Numbered from the stretch's first letter, positions 1 through 12,242 are shown. The stretch is 64,000 nucleotides of DNA from Rhizoclosmatium globosum (GCA_002104985.1 MCGO01000085.1:109450-173449); one strand, 5' to 3'. Program-made: numbers and translations. Notes: generated by a model not told the origin, from the sequence alone.

Positions 1-1250
1 TAAATTTCAAATGGCAGATGGCGAAACTCTTGAAGCATATGAACGACGCAAAGCAAAGTATCGAATGGTAAACCCTTGGCTGGCAGGCAAAGTGTATCTA
101 ACACAATTCTAGATGAGTGCTTGTGAGTCTCATACACTTCGTGTAGCATCTGCGGCATTGGATCCAGACATGCATGCATTCCTTGACTTGGGATTCACAA
201 CTCAAAAGGAGGCTGACGTGTTTCTCAAGGGATCCTATGAAACTGGCAAGAAAGATCTGGTATTCATCTGTCTGAACGGCGAACTTATGGCTACACATGT
301 ATCTGGAAATCTGTCGTATCCCGAAACACTTCGCAAAGATTATAACAACTCCGCGGATGAAATCATTGCCCTCCACAGACCACTTCCAACGCCAACAGAA
401 AGCTCCCATGCAAACAAGTATCCAGACTTAATTTTGGGTGTATATGGCTCTGGCTCCATTGACAACAGTTTGGGTTTCATGAATGGCCATCACCACGACC
501 CAAATACCCACCTCAAACTTCGTGAAGCGCGCAGGGAATCCTCTGAAAAAATTACTGGATCTATGAGTTACTTGAGGAACACATTGTCAGCAGCGAAAGT
601 TATTGATGGACTCAATTCTTTGTTTTTTGGACAGGCTATGGCCAGAAAGCAAGAAGTAAGGGACTACATTCATAAACATGACAACGGCAGTCTGGCTTTT
701 TTGGACGAGAATGGAGGCTACTTAATCAGGTTTTTTCTCCTTCCTCGAGATGGGAACTAAGACTCATACAGATACTTGGCTGTCAATGTCTTTAACGAGA
801 GCCACCATGATCGATATGATTGTCATTGCATCCCCTCTACCCTACTATACTCTGGCGAGATTCCCAAAAACTCATGCTACTTGGAGCTTTCTGACTACGA
901 CATTCGTCTTCCCTGTCAACCCTGGACTATGATTCAGATGATGGCTTGGGCTCTCAACCATGAAGTTGTTGTTGATGAACAGTACACAGGCTACTTTCGA
1001 AACAGACGCGTAGAAGTTTTTGGGTCTTACGAGAGTCTGCCAACCAATTACTCCAAGAGGGGAGAAAAGAGAGAGGTGAGCTCCAGGTCTTTGAGTTAAT
1101 TTCTAATATGGGTATCAGTTGGAGTCCACTGATTTTGTCATTAAAGTTGGTGGCCAGGAGTGTTTGCCATACAGCAGTGCTAATATGAAGACTCGCCAAC
1201 ACAGAAAAAAGAGCAAGAAGAATCTGACCAGTACCACTGGAACTGAGTGA
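1..1250 (+). CDS. Transposon-borne protein, possible 2OG-Fe(II) dioxygenase fold (5' end outside window)
   Basis: Four exons can be joined without a frame break. The introns are 68-112, 730-771 and 1076-1118, all GT-AG, the first with a CTAAC branch point. The coding sequence enters from the left edge and stops at 1250. The C-terminal part (after about 772) shows a pattern seen in double-stranded beta-helix oxygenases: an HxD-like motif (HHDRYD), a GE-containing strand, a later isolated His (ALNHEV), and an Arg about 14 residues after it (NRRVEVF). This order resembles the fungal TET/JBP family that is known to travel with DNA transposons. The end lies only 28 bp from the convergent transposase gene, which supports one mobile unit. 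The basic tail (RKKSKKN) could bind nucleic acid. The fold assignment is inference; the exon structure is seen directly. Confidence 0.45.
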
Positions 1251-1278
1251 TTTTACAGAAATGGTTTATTTCTTATAA

Positions 1279-4200
1279 CTACATATACGCGTTTTGGAAA
1301 TAAAACACCTCTGTGTTGCCATTCTCAATTCGTGAAAAATCTGGCACAAGCATTACTTCCTTTCCAAATTCTTCCACACCAATTAAGGATTTGACTTTTG
1401 TGAGTTTTAGATAAGGACATCCATACTTCAATGGTTGTCCAACAACAGCGTCCTCATAAAATTGGACCCATGCAGATCCTCCTATGATACATAAAATTGG
1501 ACCCATGCAGATCCTCCTATGATACCTCCGTGGTGTTTTGCACGTGATGAAATAGACACAAGTGCTAACACTTTGGCAAAAATGGGACCAGCTTCTCCTC
1601 CACGTAGCTGGATGTTGGAAAACCGACAATAACCAAAAAATGATGTATTGGCATGGTATCGATATCGAGTTTTGGCTGGAATGACCGAGTTGTGAAATTT
1701 GAGGTATTTGAATTCAATATCATCATCTCCAAGTTGAAACTCTGGCTCAGAATCACTATCATCCAAGAAAACACCATCAGTTTGGTTGATTCGCACTGCA
1801 ATACTATCCAGAATAAGGTTTGTGTGTTCCAATGTTGATTGCATTGTGGGACCTAGAGTCGCACGTTCCAATGGGGCCATAGTTTCTCTACTTTTGAGAT
1901 CGTCGATGGCACGCGCACAAGATTTTTCCCCCAAAATGGATAGTTTCAAGGACTCAATCTTGGTGTTTGCATGACACGTTTGGATAACGGAGAATGCTAA
2001 CTGCTGACCAATGAATCTATCTGATTCAGATTCAGACTCAATAAGTACAACTTCCTTCTCCTCATCAAATTTGGTGTCCAAGTATGAAAAAGCTGTGCTT
2101 CGTGCGTTCTGAGAAACAGAGAGTCAAACCTTGGAAACCACAATAATCAAAAACTTACATTGGCAATTAACCCTCCTACAACATCTCTCTTGTTGCTCTT
2201 ATATTTGTAGTCATTTTTGATGAAGTGGTGAAAGTGTTCATACATAGCTGTCACCCAATTAAGTGGGATTCCAAATCTCCGGACACTGCTGCCAAAATGA
2301 TGGACAAGAGCATGTAACTTTGGAATCTGCAACTCCTTGCCAATTGATTCATACATGGCAACAAAGGCAAGGCAAAATTCCTTTGTCAGCTCTTCAACTT
2401 TAACCAATTCAGCCTCACTCATTTCAGCAACTTTACATATTTTCTGCCATTTTAAATGGGCAATCATCATTTTCAGGAACAGAGTGAAGTGTGGCTCTGG
2501 AAGAGGAGGTGAATAATTGTATTTTGACACAGACTCCAAGTTATAATTACCTTTCAACAGACCTTGTACAGCATATAACAGTACCAGAGTAATTGCATTA
2601 CGTTCCTTTGCAGATAAATTGGTAGAATCCATCACTGAATTTGTTGGTAACCTTGACTGATCTGTACGGGGCATTGCACGGAACCGAAGAGCCATGGCTT
2701 TCTCAATCCTAGATGCCTCTCCTCGACCTGTGTAGTATTTGTTAAGGAAAAGAATTAAGTTGTCAAAAATGTGTTTGTTGATTCCAGATATTCCGTGCAT
2801 AAAGTAGTCTGATGGAACACTCAGATAAAGAGGAGAAAGTCTGGTTACAAGGAACATTAAAACTATTAAACCATTATTCCAATACAAACATAAAGCCTGT
2901 GAATGCGTTAAGGCCAGGATGAATTGATGCTTTCTTGATTTTTGCTGAATTTTTGGTTGCTGCTATGGCCTCCATATCATGTTCCGTCCTTAACTTTGGA
3001 GTGTTGTCCTCCATGAGCATTTCTGCATATGTGATAGACAGAGAGTCATAGTCGTCAGCAGACTTTTCAGGATCTCCAAACTCAGTCATATGGAGGAAGT
3101 GGATCTGAACCATGCATTCTAAACAGGGGCATTTAGCTGTCGCACTGCTTGTTCTGGTAATCACATAATGCTCCTGCATATCAGCAGGGAAGCAACTCAT
3201 TCGCGGGACAAAATGATACATAGTGCATCCCAAATAAAAATAGAACCCAAATGTCTGCAACTCCTTGATTTTCTGGAATATATATTCAAACGACTTGTGG
3301 TACATGTCTCTCACAAAATCTCGGAATTTGTCTGTCTCGCGCTCCTTCTTGCTCAATTTGGACCATGGTGTTTCAATGAAGCCAAGAAGCTTTTTAGTGG
3401 CTGGGCGATATCTGAGCTTCAGTGGGATGTTGCTGCAAGACATATAAACAGGATGCTCCGATACTTTTCCTCCACCATCAAGCTGGGTGCTATCAGAATA
3501 AACTTCAAGAGCCAATAGTTTAGCAAGTGGGCCAAGCTTCTGCATGATCGACGAGGTCTGGGATATCCACCAACTTCCAGTATTGAATTCGCCATAAATC
3601 CGATCACCATTCTTGTCAACTTGAATAGCAGGCTCAAAGTACATATCGTGAAAGTTGTCCAGTAGAAGCTCCAGAAGGCAATCGACAATGTCTCGGTGAC
3701 GAACAACAACTGGAGTTTCATCATTCAAATGACCAATAATGTGAGTCTCAAATTCCCCAACCTTTTTGTTGTTTACAGAGCTGCTTTGTAACAGGGCTAT
3801 TCCCTCTTTCAACTTCTTTGGCAGATCCTTTGGGTCAAGAGGTTTTGGGCGAGCAATAATCCACTTCAGAACTTGATCCCAAACAGAGTCAGGAACTTTT
3901 GGACAAGATTCTACAAGCCTCATAAAAGACTGATAGGTCTCATTTGGATAAGGATAGAAGGGTGACAATTTTTTGTCACTCATCTCTATATTCTTGAAGA
4001 GTGCACTGAACTTTGAAGGGTCCATTGAACTGTGAGAAATCAATGGAATTGTTGGCTGCACATATAGTGTTTGCTGAACTGGAGACAAGTGTGCGGCAGA
4101 GGCTCTTATTGGCTCATCAGGACAACCATGATTGATATCTGACAGTATAATTGAGAAGAAGACACATTATCAATACGCAACAATTTTGTACCTTCTTCTG

Positions 4201-4519
4201 GTATGGGGTCAGGATTCCAGTTGTTTGTTTCAGTCTCCCCAAGAACGTTCCCCACTTCTGTGGAGTCCCTGACATTCAAGCTTCCTGATATCTCTTCTGT
4301 CGTTGCTTCTCCGTGAAGTTTCTTTTTCATGTACACATCCATTTCCCCTCTTGGAGCCACTATGTCAAGGACATGTTTCCGTTTCTTATGAGCCTGGCCT
4401 CCAATATGCTGGGAATACCCATTGTTATTCTTGAAAGTTCTATCACAGATAATACATTTGTATTCAGTGCCTGGCTGAACTTCAGTGGGCTCGATTTCGT
4501 CGCGGTCAGAAGACGACAT
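1279..4519 (-). CDS. Plavaka/CACTA-like DNA transposase with N-terminal C2H2 finger
   Basis: I start at the ATG at 4519. A C2H2 zinc finger (CIIC, then H-x5-H) occupies roughly residues 20-50, followed by a long transposase body (4088-2147). It contains a conserved block near 2310-2170 with PKLHAL, RRFG, a YEHFH-like stretch and NKRD, characteristic of Plavaka-type transposases (CACTA/EnSpm relatives). An intron at about 2873-2826 (GTTTGT to ACCAG) and one at 2155-2109 (GTAAGT to CTCAG) restore the frame; others near 4100-4200 are likely. The C-terminus is interrupted by a 35-bp tandem duplication at 1455-1524 that shifts frame; without it the frame runs on to 1279. The element is probably recently active but this copy looks damaged. 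Exact exon ends upstream of 4088 are uncertain. Confidence 0.75.
1455..1524. repeat. Perfect 35-bp tandem duplication inside transposase exon
   Basis: Two identical, adjacent 35-bp units (1455-1489 and 1490-1524). Because 35 is not a multiple of three, the duplication moves the transposase C-terminus out of frame; the same peptide segment (GGSAWVQFY) is encoded from both copies in two different frames. Confidence 0.9.
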
Positions 4520-4551
4520 TATGATGTGCAAGAAGAAAAACCAAAAAAACA

Positions 4552-5634
4552 ATGGCGAACGTCCCTGCCTCAACCAGTTCTCCAATTATTGACCATTACC
4601 TTACCCGAGTGAACGGTAATTATTGTTTTTATGCCCAGGCCAAGAGCTTCAGCTTGTATCAAACAGAACAACGTCGCGATATGTTGGCTCTTAATGCAGA
4701 CAATAGCACTGCAAATGATCGTCTTCTGCTTTCTTATGCTCAACACCAGGCTACTGGTACTCTCTTGACAAACCAGCTTCTCATTCAGACCTTACAAGGA
4801 CAGGCAACATTGTTTGCCACTCTTCAAAAGGCAAAGACTACTTCAACCATGAGTTCAAGTCCTCATGTCCTTTCGAACGAGGCCCTTAATGTAAGAGGCA
4901 TTGTTGAGAAATTTATGCTTATTAAACCTGACTGTGTTTAGTTATTGGGATTGGAACTGTTCCTCCGACGTAAGCTGAAAAAGAAAATGTATCCAGATGA
5001 GAGTGATATTGGACAGTGGATTGGTGACTTTGTGGAAACCTTGCAACTGAAAGTAAGACCAAGCTCAACCTTGACGGTGAGGGACAAATGGAACTCTTGC
5101 ATTCAATGAATCGCAAGCAGGTATAAGTCCCTGCTCCAAAGTCATTGATTACTCAATTTTATTCAATAGATTCAGGAACTTGCTGCTTCTCTCAGACATA
5201 ATATCACAAGCAGAGTCAAGGCTGCAATCATGAAGTCTTATGATTTTGGTGTCACCACTATTAACCTGAAAAATGCAACAACTGAACAGAGGGCAACGTT
5301 TGTTGCCACTCAGTGTGTTCAGAATGCTGTTGCTGCCTTACTAACAAACAGAACTACTGACGGAGCTCCATTTCTCTTGTTAGTCAAGATGTGCCACCAT
5401 GGAAACAAAGGAACTCAAATCCCACTCAAGGAACAAGAAGTAGCTTTTGTATTTGCTGCAGCAACTCTTTTCCTCCGTGCAGAGGATATGTCCAATGACA
5501 CAACAGTTGTGAACTTGATGGCAACATATGTTGCAAACCCGGCCATAAATGCAGCCAATAACAGAGGAGTGGAAAATATTGTTGGTGGTACAGCACAAGT
5601 GGAACCAACATTTGTCTTGATGTTTACAGATTGA
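4552..5634 (+). CDS. Third transposon gene, unknown function
   Basis: It starts at ATG 4552, only 32 bp from the divergent transposase start, so both genes must share a promoter. Introns are read at 4891-4941 (GTAAGA to TTTAG) and 5121-5169 (GTATAA to CAATAG). The frame changes near 5040-5052 without a convincing intron, probably a one-base indel. The protein is about 310 residues, Gln/Thr/Ala-rich and mostly helical in character, with a short basic stretch (RRKLKKK) in exon 2. I recognise no family. Position and tight spacing suggest an accessory protein of the Plavaka-like element. A typical transposase motif is not visible. Confidence 0.55.
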
Positions 5635-6069
5635 TTGATATTGTTGAATAAAATACCTTTTTGTTGGAGTATTGTCACTATTTGTTTTATATTCAAGCCT
5701 CTCGCCAGGAGAAGTGGCATCGACAAGTGGCTATCCATAACAGATTTCACACCCACATGCATGTCAGTTTGGAACAGAGGGCCAGAAGACATATTTTATT
5801 GATTTCAGATTGATTTCGGTTACGATGTTGTTTCAAACTTTTAACTCAAACAGTACCGCTGTGTAGCGCGAAACCTCTTTCCAGATGATTTACCATCTCA
5901 AATAAACATATACCTTTCTTTGATGAATCTGGTGTTAGAACAAAGGAGTAGAAGACACTTCCCGCGCACATGGTTCGACTCTCCCAAAAGACGTCTTTTC
6001 AACGTCGAATCTCAATCAAATTATACATCTCCTCTTTACTTTATTTACAGATAGAATCGAAAGTCTAAT
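5635..6069. other. Intergenic, right flank of transposon
   Basis: No gene recognised. The transposon end probably lies here, but I could not find a terminal inverted repeat because the left end is outside the window. Confidence 0.5.
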
Positions 6070-6104
6070 ATGGACAAAGTAGAAAAACGTCATTCTCAGC
6101 TATC

Positions 6105-7253
6105 TTGTGTGTGGCACGAATTTGCGATGTGACACTGACCCGCACGCACGATGCCCGCGCTGCAAACGAAGACTTGTCGCACCACTTGCCAAATGGAAAA
6201 GGGTTTGTCAATCCGTGGGACTCGTTTCGCGAACCGGCAAACAGCTCGTTTGGGATGTTGGGAAAGATATTGATGGCGAGATGGAACAGAAAGACTGATC
6301 CTCAGGCCTCAACCGAAGAAGGAATTCCGAAGCTGCGGCCAGTCGACTTTGAAGCACTTGCAAAGTCAAGCGCAAATGCAAATGGAATGGCGCTGACGTG
6401 GCTTGGTCACGCAGCATTTCTCTTGACACTTCCTGGGGCAAATATCCTACTGGATCCTTGTCTCAGCGATCGATGCTCTCCGGTATCTTTTGCTGGTCCA
6501 AAGCGATTGGTTCAAACTCCACCCAATGTGAAGCTGGATGAACTAAAGCTTGATGCTGTTGTTGTCTCACACAACCATTATGATCATCTAGACCTTCCAA
6601 TTATGCAAAATCTCCACAAAAACAATCCAGATATCATCTTTTTCGTACCTCTCGGAAACAAGTCACTCCTTACTGACGTTGGAATTACAAATGTTGTTGA
6701 ATGTGACTGGTGGGATTCATACAAGATATCAAAACCTAAAACAACTGCAACCAACTGGTTCGGAAAGTCAGATAATAGTGTTGAAATCACTTGCACTCCC
6801 TGTCAGCATTTTTCAAGTCGAACAGCGTGGGACCGAAACCAAACTCTTTGGAGTTCCTGGCACATTGCAACACCACAAAAGTCCTTCTTTTTCGGTGGTG
6901 ATACGGGATACCGCTCCGTATTTGAAGGAGATAACGAAGACTCTGTACCAACTTGCCCTGCCTTCCGTCAAGTGAAAGCACGATTCGGTCCTTGCGATTT
7001 AGCCGCGATCCCAATTGGTGCATATGAACCGCGATTGCTATTTTCTCCAATTCATTGTAATCCAAAAGATGCGTGTGATGTACACGTTGATCTCGGGAGT
7101 AAGAAAAGTGTTGGAATGCATTGGGGAACATTTGGACTTGGTTTTGAAGGACCGCGAGAACCACCGGGTGTGTTGAGAGAGGAATTGAAGAAGCGAGGAA
7201 TCAAAGATACTGATTTCGTCATTGTTGACATTGGAGAGACTGTAGAGGTCTAA
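6105..7253 (+). CDS. N-acyl-phosphatidylethanolamine phospholipase D (metallo-beta-lactamase fold)
   Basis: This enzyme family hydrolyses N-acyl-phosphatidylethanolamine to N-acylethanolamine and phosphatidic acid. The protein carries the family's N-terminal signature (GFVNPWDSF) and the zinc-binding metallo-beta-lactamase motifs: HNHYDHLD (HxHxDH), a GGDTGY aspartate, PIGAYEPR and a late MHWGTF histidine. About 380 residues with no visible intron, matching the length of NAPE-PLD and the yeast mitochondrial relative FMP30. The open frame extends upstream to 6105 without ATG (the codon there is TTG); the first in-frame ATG is near 6255, which would remove the conserved NPW region. A short upstream exon or a start I cannot see is therefore likely. 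Function is confident; the start is not. Confidence 0.85.
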   Translation: MCVARICDVTLTRTHDARAANEDLSHHLPNGKGFVNPWDSFREPANSSFGMLGKILMARWNRKTDPQASTEEGIPKLRPVDFEALAKSSANANGMALTWLGHAAFLLTLPGANILLDPCLSDRCSPVSFAGPKRLVQTPPNVKLDELKLDAVVVSHNHYDHLDLPIMQNLHKNNPDIIFFVPLGNKSLLTDVGITNVVECDWWDSYKISKPKTTATNWFGKSDNSVEITCTPCQHFSSRTAWDRNQTLWSSWHIATPQKSFFFGGDTGYRSVFEGDNEDSVPTCPAFRQVKARFGPCDLAAIPIGAYEPRLLFSPIHCNPKDACDVHVDLGSKKSVGMHWGTFGLGFEGPREPPGVLREELKKRGIKDTDFVIVDIGETVEV

Positions 7254-7416
7254 AATGTTGAGTATTCCAACGCATTCAAATACATTGAATAAATCACTGC
7301 ACAATTTTCTTCTGAATTGGGAAATTAAAGCGGAAGTTTCTTCCAAATGGGCTTTCCCCACAACATAAATATTCAAGTTTACAAAGATTCTCGTAAGATT
7401 TACGTTGACTTTGGCC

Positions 7417-10293
7417 ATGAACTTATCACAAGTACAAGACCTTCACCGCGTCCTCATCGCAGATATTTTAGACCTTCGAGTGGATATCTTGGCAAAGACT
7501 GAACGCCTCCTTGACCTCCTGGGGTCGTCAACTCCAGAAGCACAGATAATTACCTCATCAAGCACAAGTACAAAGTCCTCTCCAACCCGCGCACTAGTCA
7601 AGGCTTTTGATAAAAATGCAGAACAACCTCAACAGTTGTTCCAGATCTTGCTTCTCCGGAGGACGAAGAATCAAAAGAGTTGGATATTGAGCAATCCCAT
7701 GCATCTCTGGCCCCTTTAGGGCTTCGTCTTTCTCGTGCAGATTATACTATAGAAATGGAAGGAAATAACACGAAACCGCCAGTATTTGACAAGGACGCGA
7801 GTGTACATCCAAAAAACAAGCTTTTAGGAAACGTACTGAAACGCTGTCGTCATCAATAAGGAGCTTACACAGATCCGATTCAAGAAGCCAAGCAACAAGC
7901 AGCCAGGATAAATTCGATGTTCGAAAAACTGAGGTGACCAGATCAAATACTGTAACAGAGAATACCTCACATGCTCGAATGTCATCCCCCAATGCGAAAA
8001 CAAGACATAAATTTTCTCCTGACCCGTCTCCAGTTGCACGATTACGACACCAGTTTCAACCGGAAGCTAAAAAACCAGAAGCCTCGCACGTTGAAATTGG
8101 AATCATCAACGAAAAATACAAACTTCCCAATGTCACACAACAACTCAGCACAAAGAGCATCGTTGCATCTTCAAATGAAAGAATCAATCAAGAAAAGGGC
8201 GGGAACTCTGAATTTCAGCTGGGAAAGTCAGGACGTCCTTCAGAATCCACCGACACAGTCGATTCAATGTTCAATGCATACACATTCTCTGCAAAGAAAC
8301 AAAAATCAACACCACAAGCAAATTCAACACTCCAGCCAAACAGATACGTTCCGTCGTCCAAGCCACCTTCGGCTTTACGCAGAGGATCCCTTCTTCATTC
8401 AGAGAACTCAATTGCCCCACCGGGCACAAACGTCAGACGATCTCCATCAATTCAATCATCAGCCATATCTGATGCGGATAAATCATCGACTATAGCTCGA
8501 AATCGACCAGTGTATGAGATCAAAGAAGTCACTATAGATTTCTCGTCGTTTCCTCTCCTGTATCGCATTTCGTTTTGGTTTATGCTACCGAGCTTTGACG
8601 GCAAAGGCAAACGCGTTGCGGCAACGTTTTTTGAAGCTGGTGACTTGGAAAGTATAGAATTTAGGAAACATGGGTTGCATCCGAAAAGCTGGTTTAACAC
8701 TGGATGGGACTTCATACTGTCATGTACGTTAATTTCAAATACTGAAATTGAAGCTAAACTATATGCTAGTGGCTTATTTTGTATGCTTATGGGTCATTCC
8801 TTTCGTAATATGCTTTGATTTGACAGATCAAGTTGTTCTCATCTTTAGAATCTTGTAATGTGAAGATTATTTTACAGCTCCCTCTTTAAACGTTCCAAAC
8901 AGGTTAACCACAGTATTTTTGGCTGATTCAATTGTCACGTTAATGACACCTCAACCAAACTTTCCAACCACAGTCTTCCAATCATTCCAGGAATATGAAT
9001 CAAACAGACCTTCTCTTCAGTCTTGGATTATGCTGTATCTAAAACAGAACATTCTTCTTGATATCATAACCGTCATCCCATTCGACCTATTCCTTGTTCC
9101 ACAAGAACATACATCACGACTCCTCCTCTTCCTCCTCCGTCTCCCTCGATTCTACCGTCTTCCTGAAATCATCTCCCGCTGCCCAATCTACATTCGTACG
9201 AAACTGTCAATCGAAGAACGGCTTGGAACAGGAGTTTCAAAAACCCTCCCCATAGTTGTGGGAATTTTCTTCTTCATTCACTTCAACGCATGCAGCGCGT
9301 ACTATGCAGGAAGAGAAACAGGATTCGAAAAGTGGGAACTTGCATTTCCTGAATTTCGGGATTGGAATGTGTTTGAAGTGTATACAAGTATGTTCTTTTT
9401 GGCGGTTGGAAATTTGTTCCCAACAGCTTGGAAGCCACAAACAGCCGTTGAACAGATTGTTGCAGTTGTTTATATTGTTGTTGGGGCTGTCTTGGTATGG
9501 GAGACAAATTAGGCCAGTTTTTACTGATTTTCTGTCATAGTATGCTGGATTTGTCGGATACATTTCAAGTGCGGCCATGTCGATAAATCCATCGGGAAGA
9601 CTGTATAATCAGAAAATGGAGGAACTCATTGACTATGTGAAATGGAAGAAGTTGAGTGATGAGACAAAGGAGAAACTTATAAGTTACTACGAAATCAAGT
9701 ATCGTGGAAAATACTTTGAAGAAGACGCGCTGTTAGCCGATATGAACGACTCATTGAGAGAGGTAATACGAATAGAGGGTGCGATGGAGCCAATAACCTG
9801 TCACTCACCAGGAAATTTCGTCCCACAACACTCGTAAACTTATCGAGAAAGTTCCATTCTTGCGTCGCGAAGAAGGTGATGGCAGAGATGACATCTTCTT
9901 CAACAAAATGTCAACGATTTTGCATGCACGGTACTTTGTCGCAGGAGACTTTATCACGAAACAAGGCGATTCGGGAAACGACATGTTCTTCATTTTGAGT
10001 GGAAAAGTGAATGTGTATGTGAATGGGCAGAAGGTGGTCAGCTTGTACGATGGTAGTTACATTGGAGGTATGATAGTCGTAATGGCTAGAGTTCACATCT
10101 GATAATCTAAGTAGAAGTATCCTTGATTACGAAAGTACTTCGAACAGCAACGGTACAAGCGGCGGCGCCTTCAATCCTGTATCGTTTGACACGACACGAC
10201 TTCCATCTATTAATTTCAGAGTTTCCCGATATGAAGCGAAAGATTAATATGCTTTCAGAGCAAGGGCAGAAGATATTACAATTGGACAAATAA
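7417..10293 (+). CDS. Cyclic-nucleotide-binding (HCN/CNG-like) cation channel
   Basis: Multi-exon gene with a long Ser/Thr-rich disordered N-terminus (7417 to about 8500; exon joins there are uncertain). S1 begins near 8766 (AYFVCLWVIPF), S2 near 8910 (TVFLADSIVTL), S3 near 9035 and a short Arg-bearing S4 near 9115-9165 (LLLFLLRLPRFYR). The pore helix and filter are at about 9385-9425 (FLAVGNLFP), then S6, a C-linker (YVKWKKLSDETKE) and a C-terminal cNMP-binding domain. Splicing out the intron after 10067 (GTATGA to AAGTAG) gives IGEVSL followed by RTATVQA, so the phosphate-binding Glu and Arg are both kept. Other introns: after 8723 and 8850-8900. The filter lacks GYG; see findings. Stop at 10293. 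Confidence 0.85.
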
Positions 10294-10399
10294 AGGATAC
10301 AGAACTGCCCAACGCTTGGTATTCTTGCGCGTTTAGTCAAATCATACCAAATTATATTGTGCTAAGATAATGTTTATTCATAAAACGTCATCACTCAAG

Positions 10400-12242
10400 T
10401 CAATTATTCAAGACTGTCTTCATTTCCAATCCATTCTTCACTAGTTCAACCCACCAACCATTCACGAGGTTCAAGCACGATTCTCTGCTCCGCTGAACTC
10501 CGTAAATAGCAATCAATTTCTTGATAGAGTCTGATAACTCAACTTTGTTAAGGAGTGAATTCGATAACATTGTTGCATCCTCCCTCCACCCATATTCGCC
10601 CCACAGGGACTCCATCAAATCAATCCACATAAGTTCTCCGTCGTCGCTCGTCACGATCAAGTTCTCGAGACGCGGGTCACCATGCTGAAATCCTTTTTCG
10701 TGAAGTGCATACATCACAAGTCCAATTTTCTCCAAAAGCTCAAGTGACAATTCGCTTCGACAGATAGGCTTTCCAACAGGTGAAATCAAAAGAGCTGCTC
10801 CAGAACCTTCGAATCGCTTGAAGTCGCCAGCTACAGACACCACAACGTTGGTATCATGGGCTTGCTTCAACAGGCCACATTCCGTGTTGAGCAAAGAAAG
10901 GCCAAGATGTTTAGTTTGAAGGACAACTTTCAGCGCAAAATAAATTCGCCGCCCATTGGTTCCTGTGCGATACACTTTGAAAACACGTCCTACAGCGCCA
11001 GCACCAAGAAACGCATCTGATTCGACCAACTGAACATTGTAATATTTGCAGGCGTCCAAAATCAAAGTGCTCCAAGGACGCAAAGAATTCAAAACGAAAG
11101 TCACGAATTTTTCCTTGGATCCACCAACGTTCCAGGAAACTTCCTCAACTGAAGCAATAACTTCTTCTCCCGAGACCGAACAAGCCAGCATTTTTTCCTG
11201 TCAAAAAGGACAGCGGAAGAGAACTCGCCCATATGCTGCAAGTAACGGACAACCTTCACAAGATGTTAGGTAAAACTAGAATTATGTTCACTTTACCTGA
11301 CCAAAATCTCTGGTTTCCGAAAAGTCCACCTTGCTTTCCAATATACAAATCATATCCAAAAGTTTTTCTGGCGGAACGCCAAAGTAAAAAATGGTGTCAT
11401 TCGCGTCACGCGCAACGTCACGCTTACTTTTCACGTCTTCACCGCCCAATTCCTTTCTGTAACAATGCAACCCTTTCAAGCATACAGTAAAATCAGGTCT
11501 GAAATTTGTGCTTTTGTCGCCTCCTTGAGATAACCACGACGACTGCTCACTATTGACGAGGGTAACATCAGGTCCGAGAGCAGTCTGAAATATTTCCGTC
11601 ATTTTGATGTTAAATTCGACTTCTTTCCATTTTTTGATTGATTGAAAATAGTCGTATTCAGCTGGGGTCAACATTGGGTCCTTTTGCGGGTCATCCTCGT
11701 GTACGTAAAAGTTTCTATTCTCCTTAACGGTTTTCAATGTACGTCTTCCAATTTCAGTTTCTGAGTATGGAAGACTTGTGACTTTCAGTTCGGCAATGTC
11801 CTTCTGGATCACCACAAGAGCTATTTTCGTAGTGTGAGCAACTTAATCGATTGAGTGTAAAAAACTGCAAACCTTCCATCACTTTAGCGTTCATGTCAGG
11901 TGCGTTTCGATTGATGTTGGTATTTGTAGAATGTTGGTCTTGCATAATACACGGACTCATACCTGACGTCCCTCCAGCCAAAGCAACCACAACCACCAAA
12001 GGATTGTCTTCACTTGTATCAACTGGAACAAGCTCAGACAGCTTCAATTCGGTCTGATTGAAAGTAAAGGAAAGCTGCGATGCCAAAGAACTTCCAAGCA
12101 CTGGTTTGTTCTCATGGTGGATTTGCTTTCGCAGCGTCCAAAGCGGAGTAGCTTGAGCAACTGGGACGGCATCAATGGCGGCAACAAGGTTTCCGCTCGT
12201 GTCTTGGATTGTGTACCAGAGCACAATGTTACTCGCATCCAT
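10400..12242 (-). CDS. Crinkler (CRN)-type protein with ubiquitin-like header and protein-kinase-like domain
   Basis: The start is ATG 12242. Residues 1-95 form a Crinkler-style header (LWYTIQD, then LSELVPVD and a hydrophobic VVVVAL end). A middle region (11815-11288) follows, then a kinase-like C-terminus: GAGAVGRVFKV glycine loop, ALKVVL lysine, catalytic loop HGDPRLENLI, and WIDL in place of DFG. Introns: 11962 to about 11835 and one at about 11297-11252 (GTAAAG to GTGAAG, with CTAAC). The junction near 11196 needs one more T in a T6 run (11191-11196) to stay in frame. Crinklers are known in oomycetes, chytrids and other eukaryotes as host-directed or conflict proteins. No signal peptide is visible. 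The HGD loop suggests an atypical, possibly active kinase. Confidence 0.8.

Noticed and set aside
5380..5792. Minus-strand open frames
   Set aside because: Antisense to the third transposon gene; no independent coding features.
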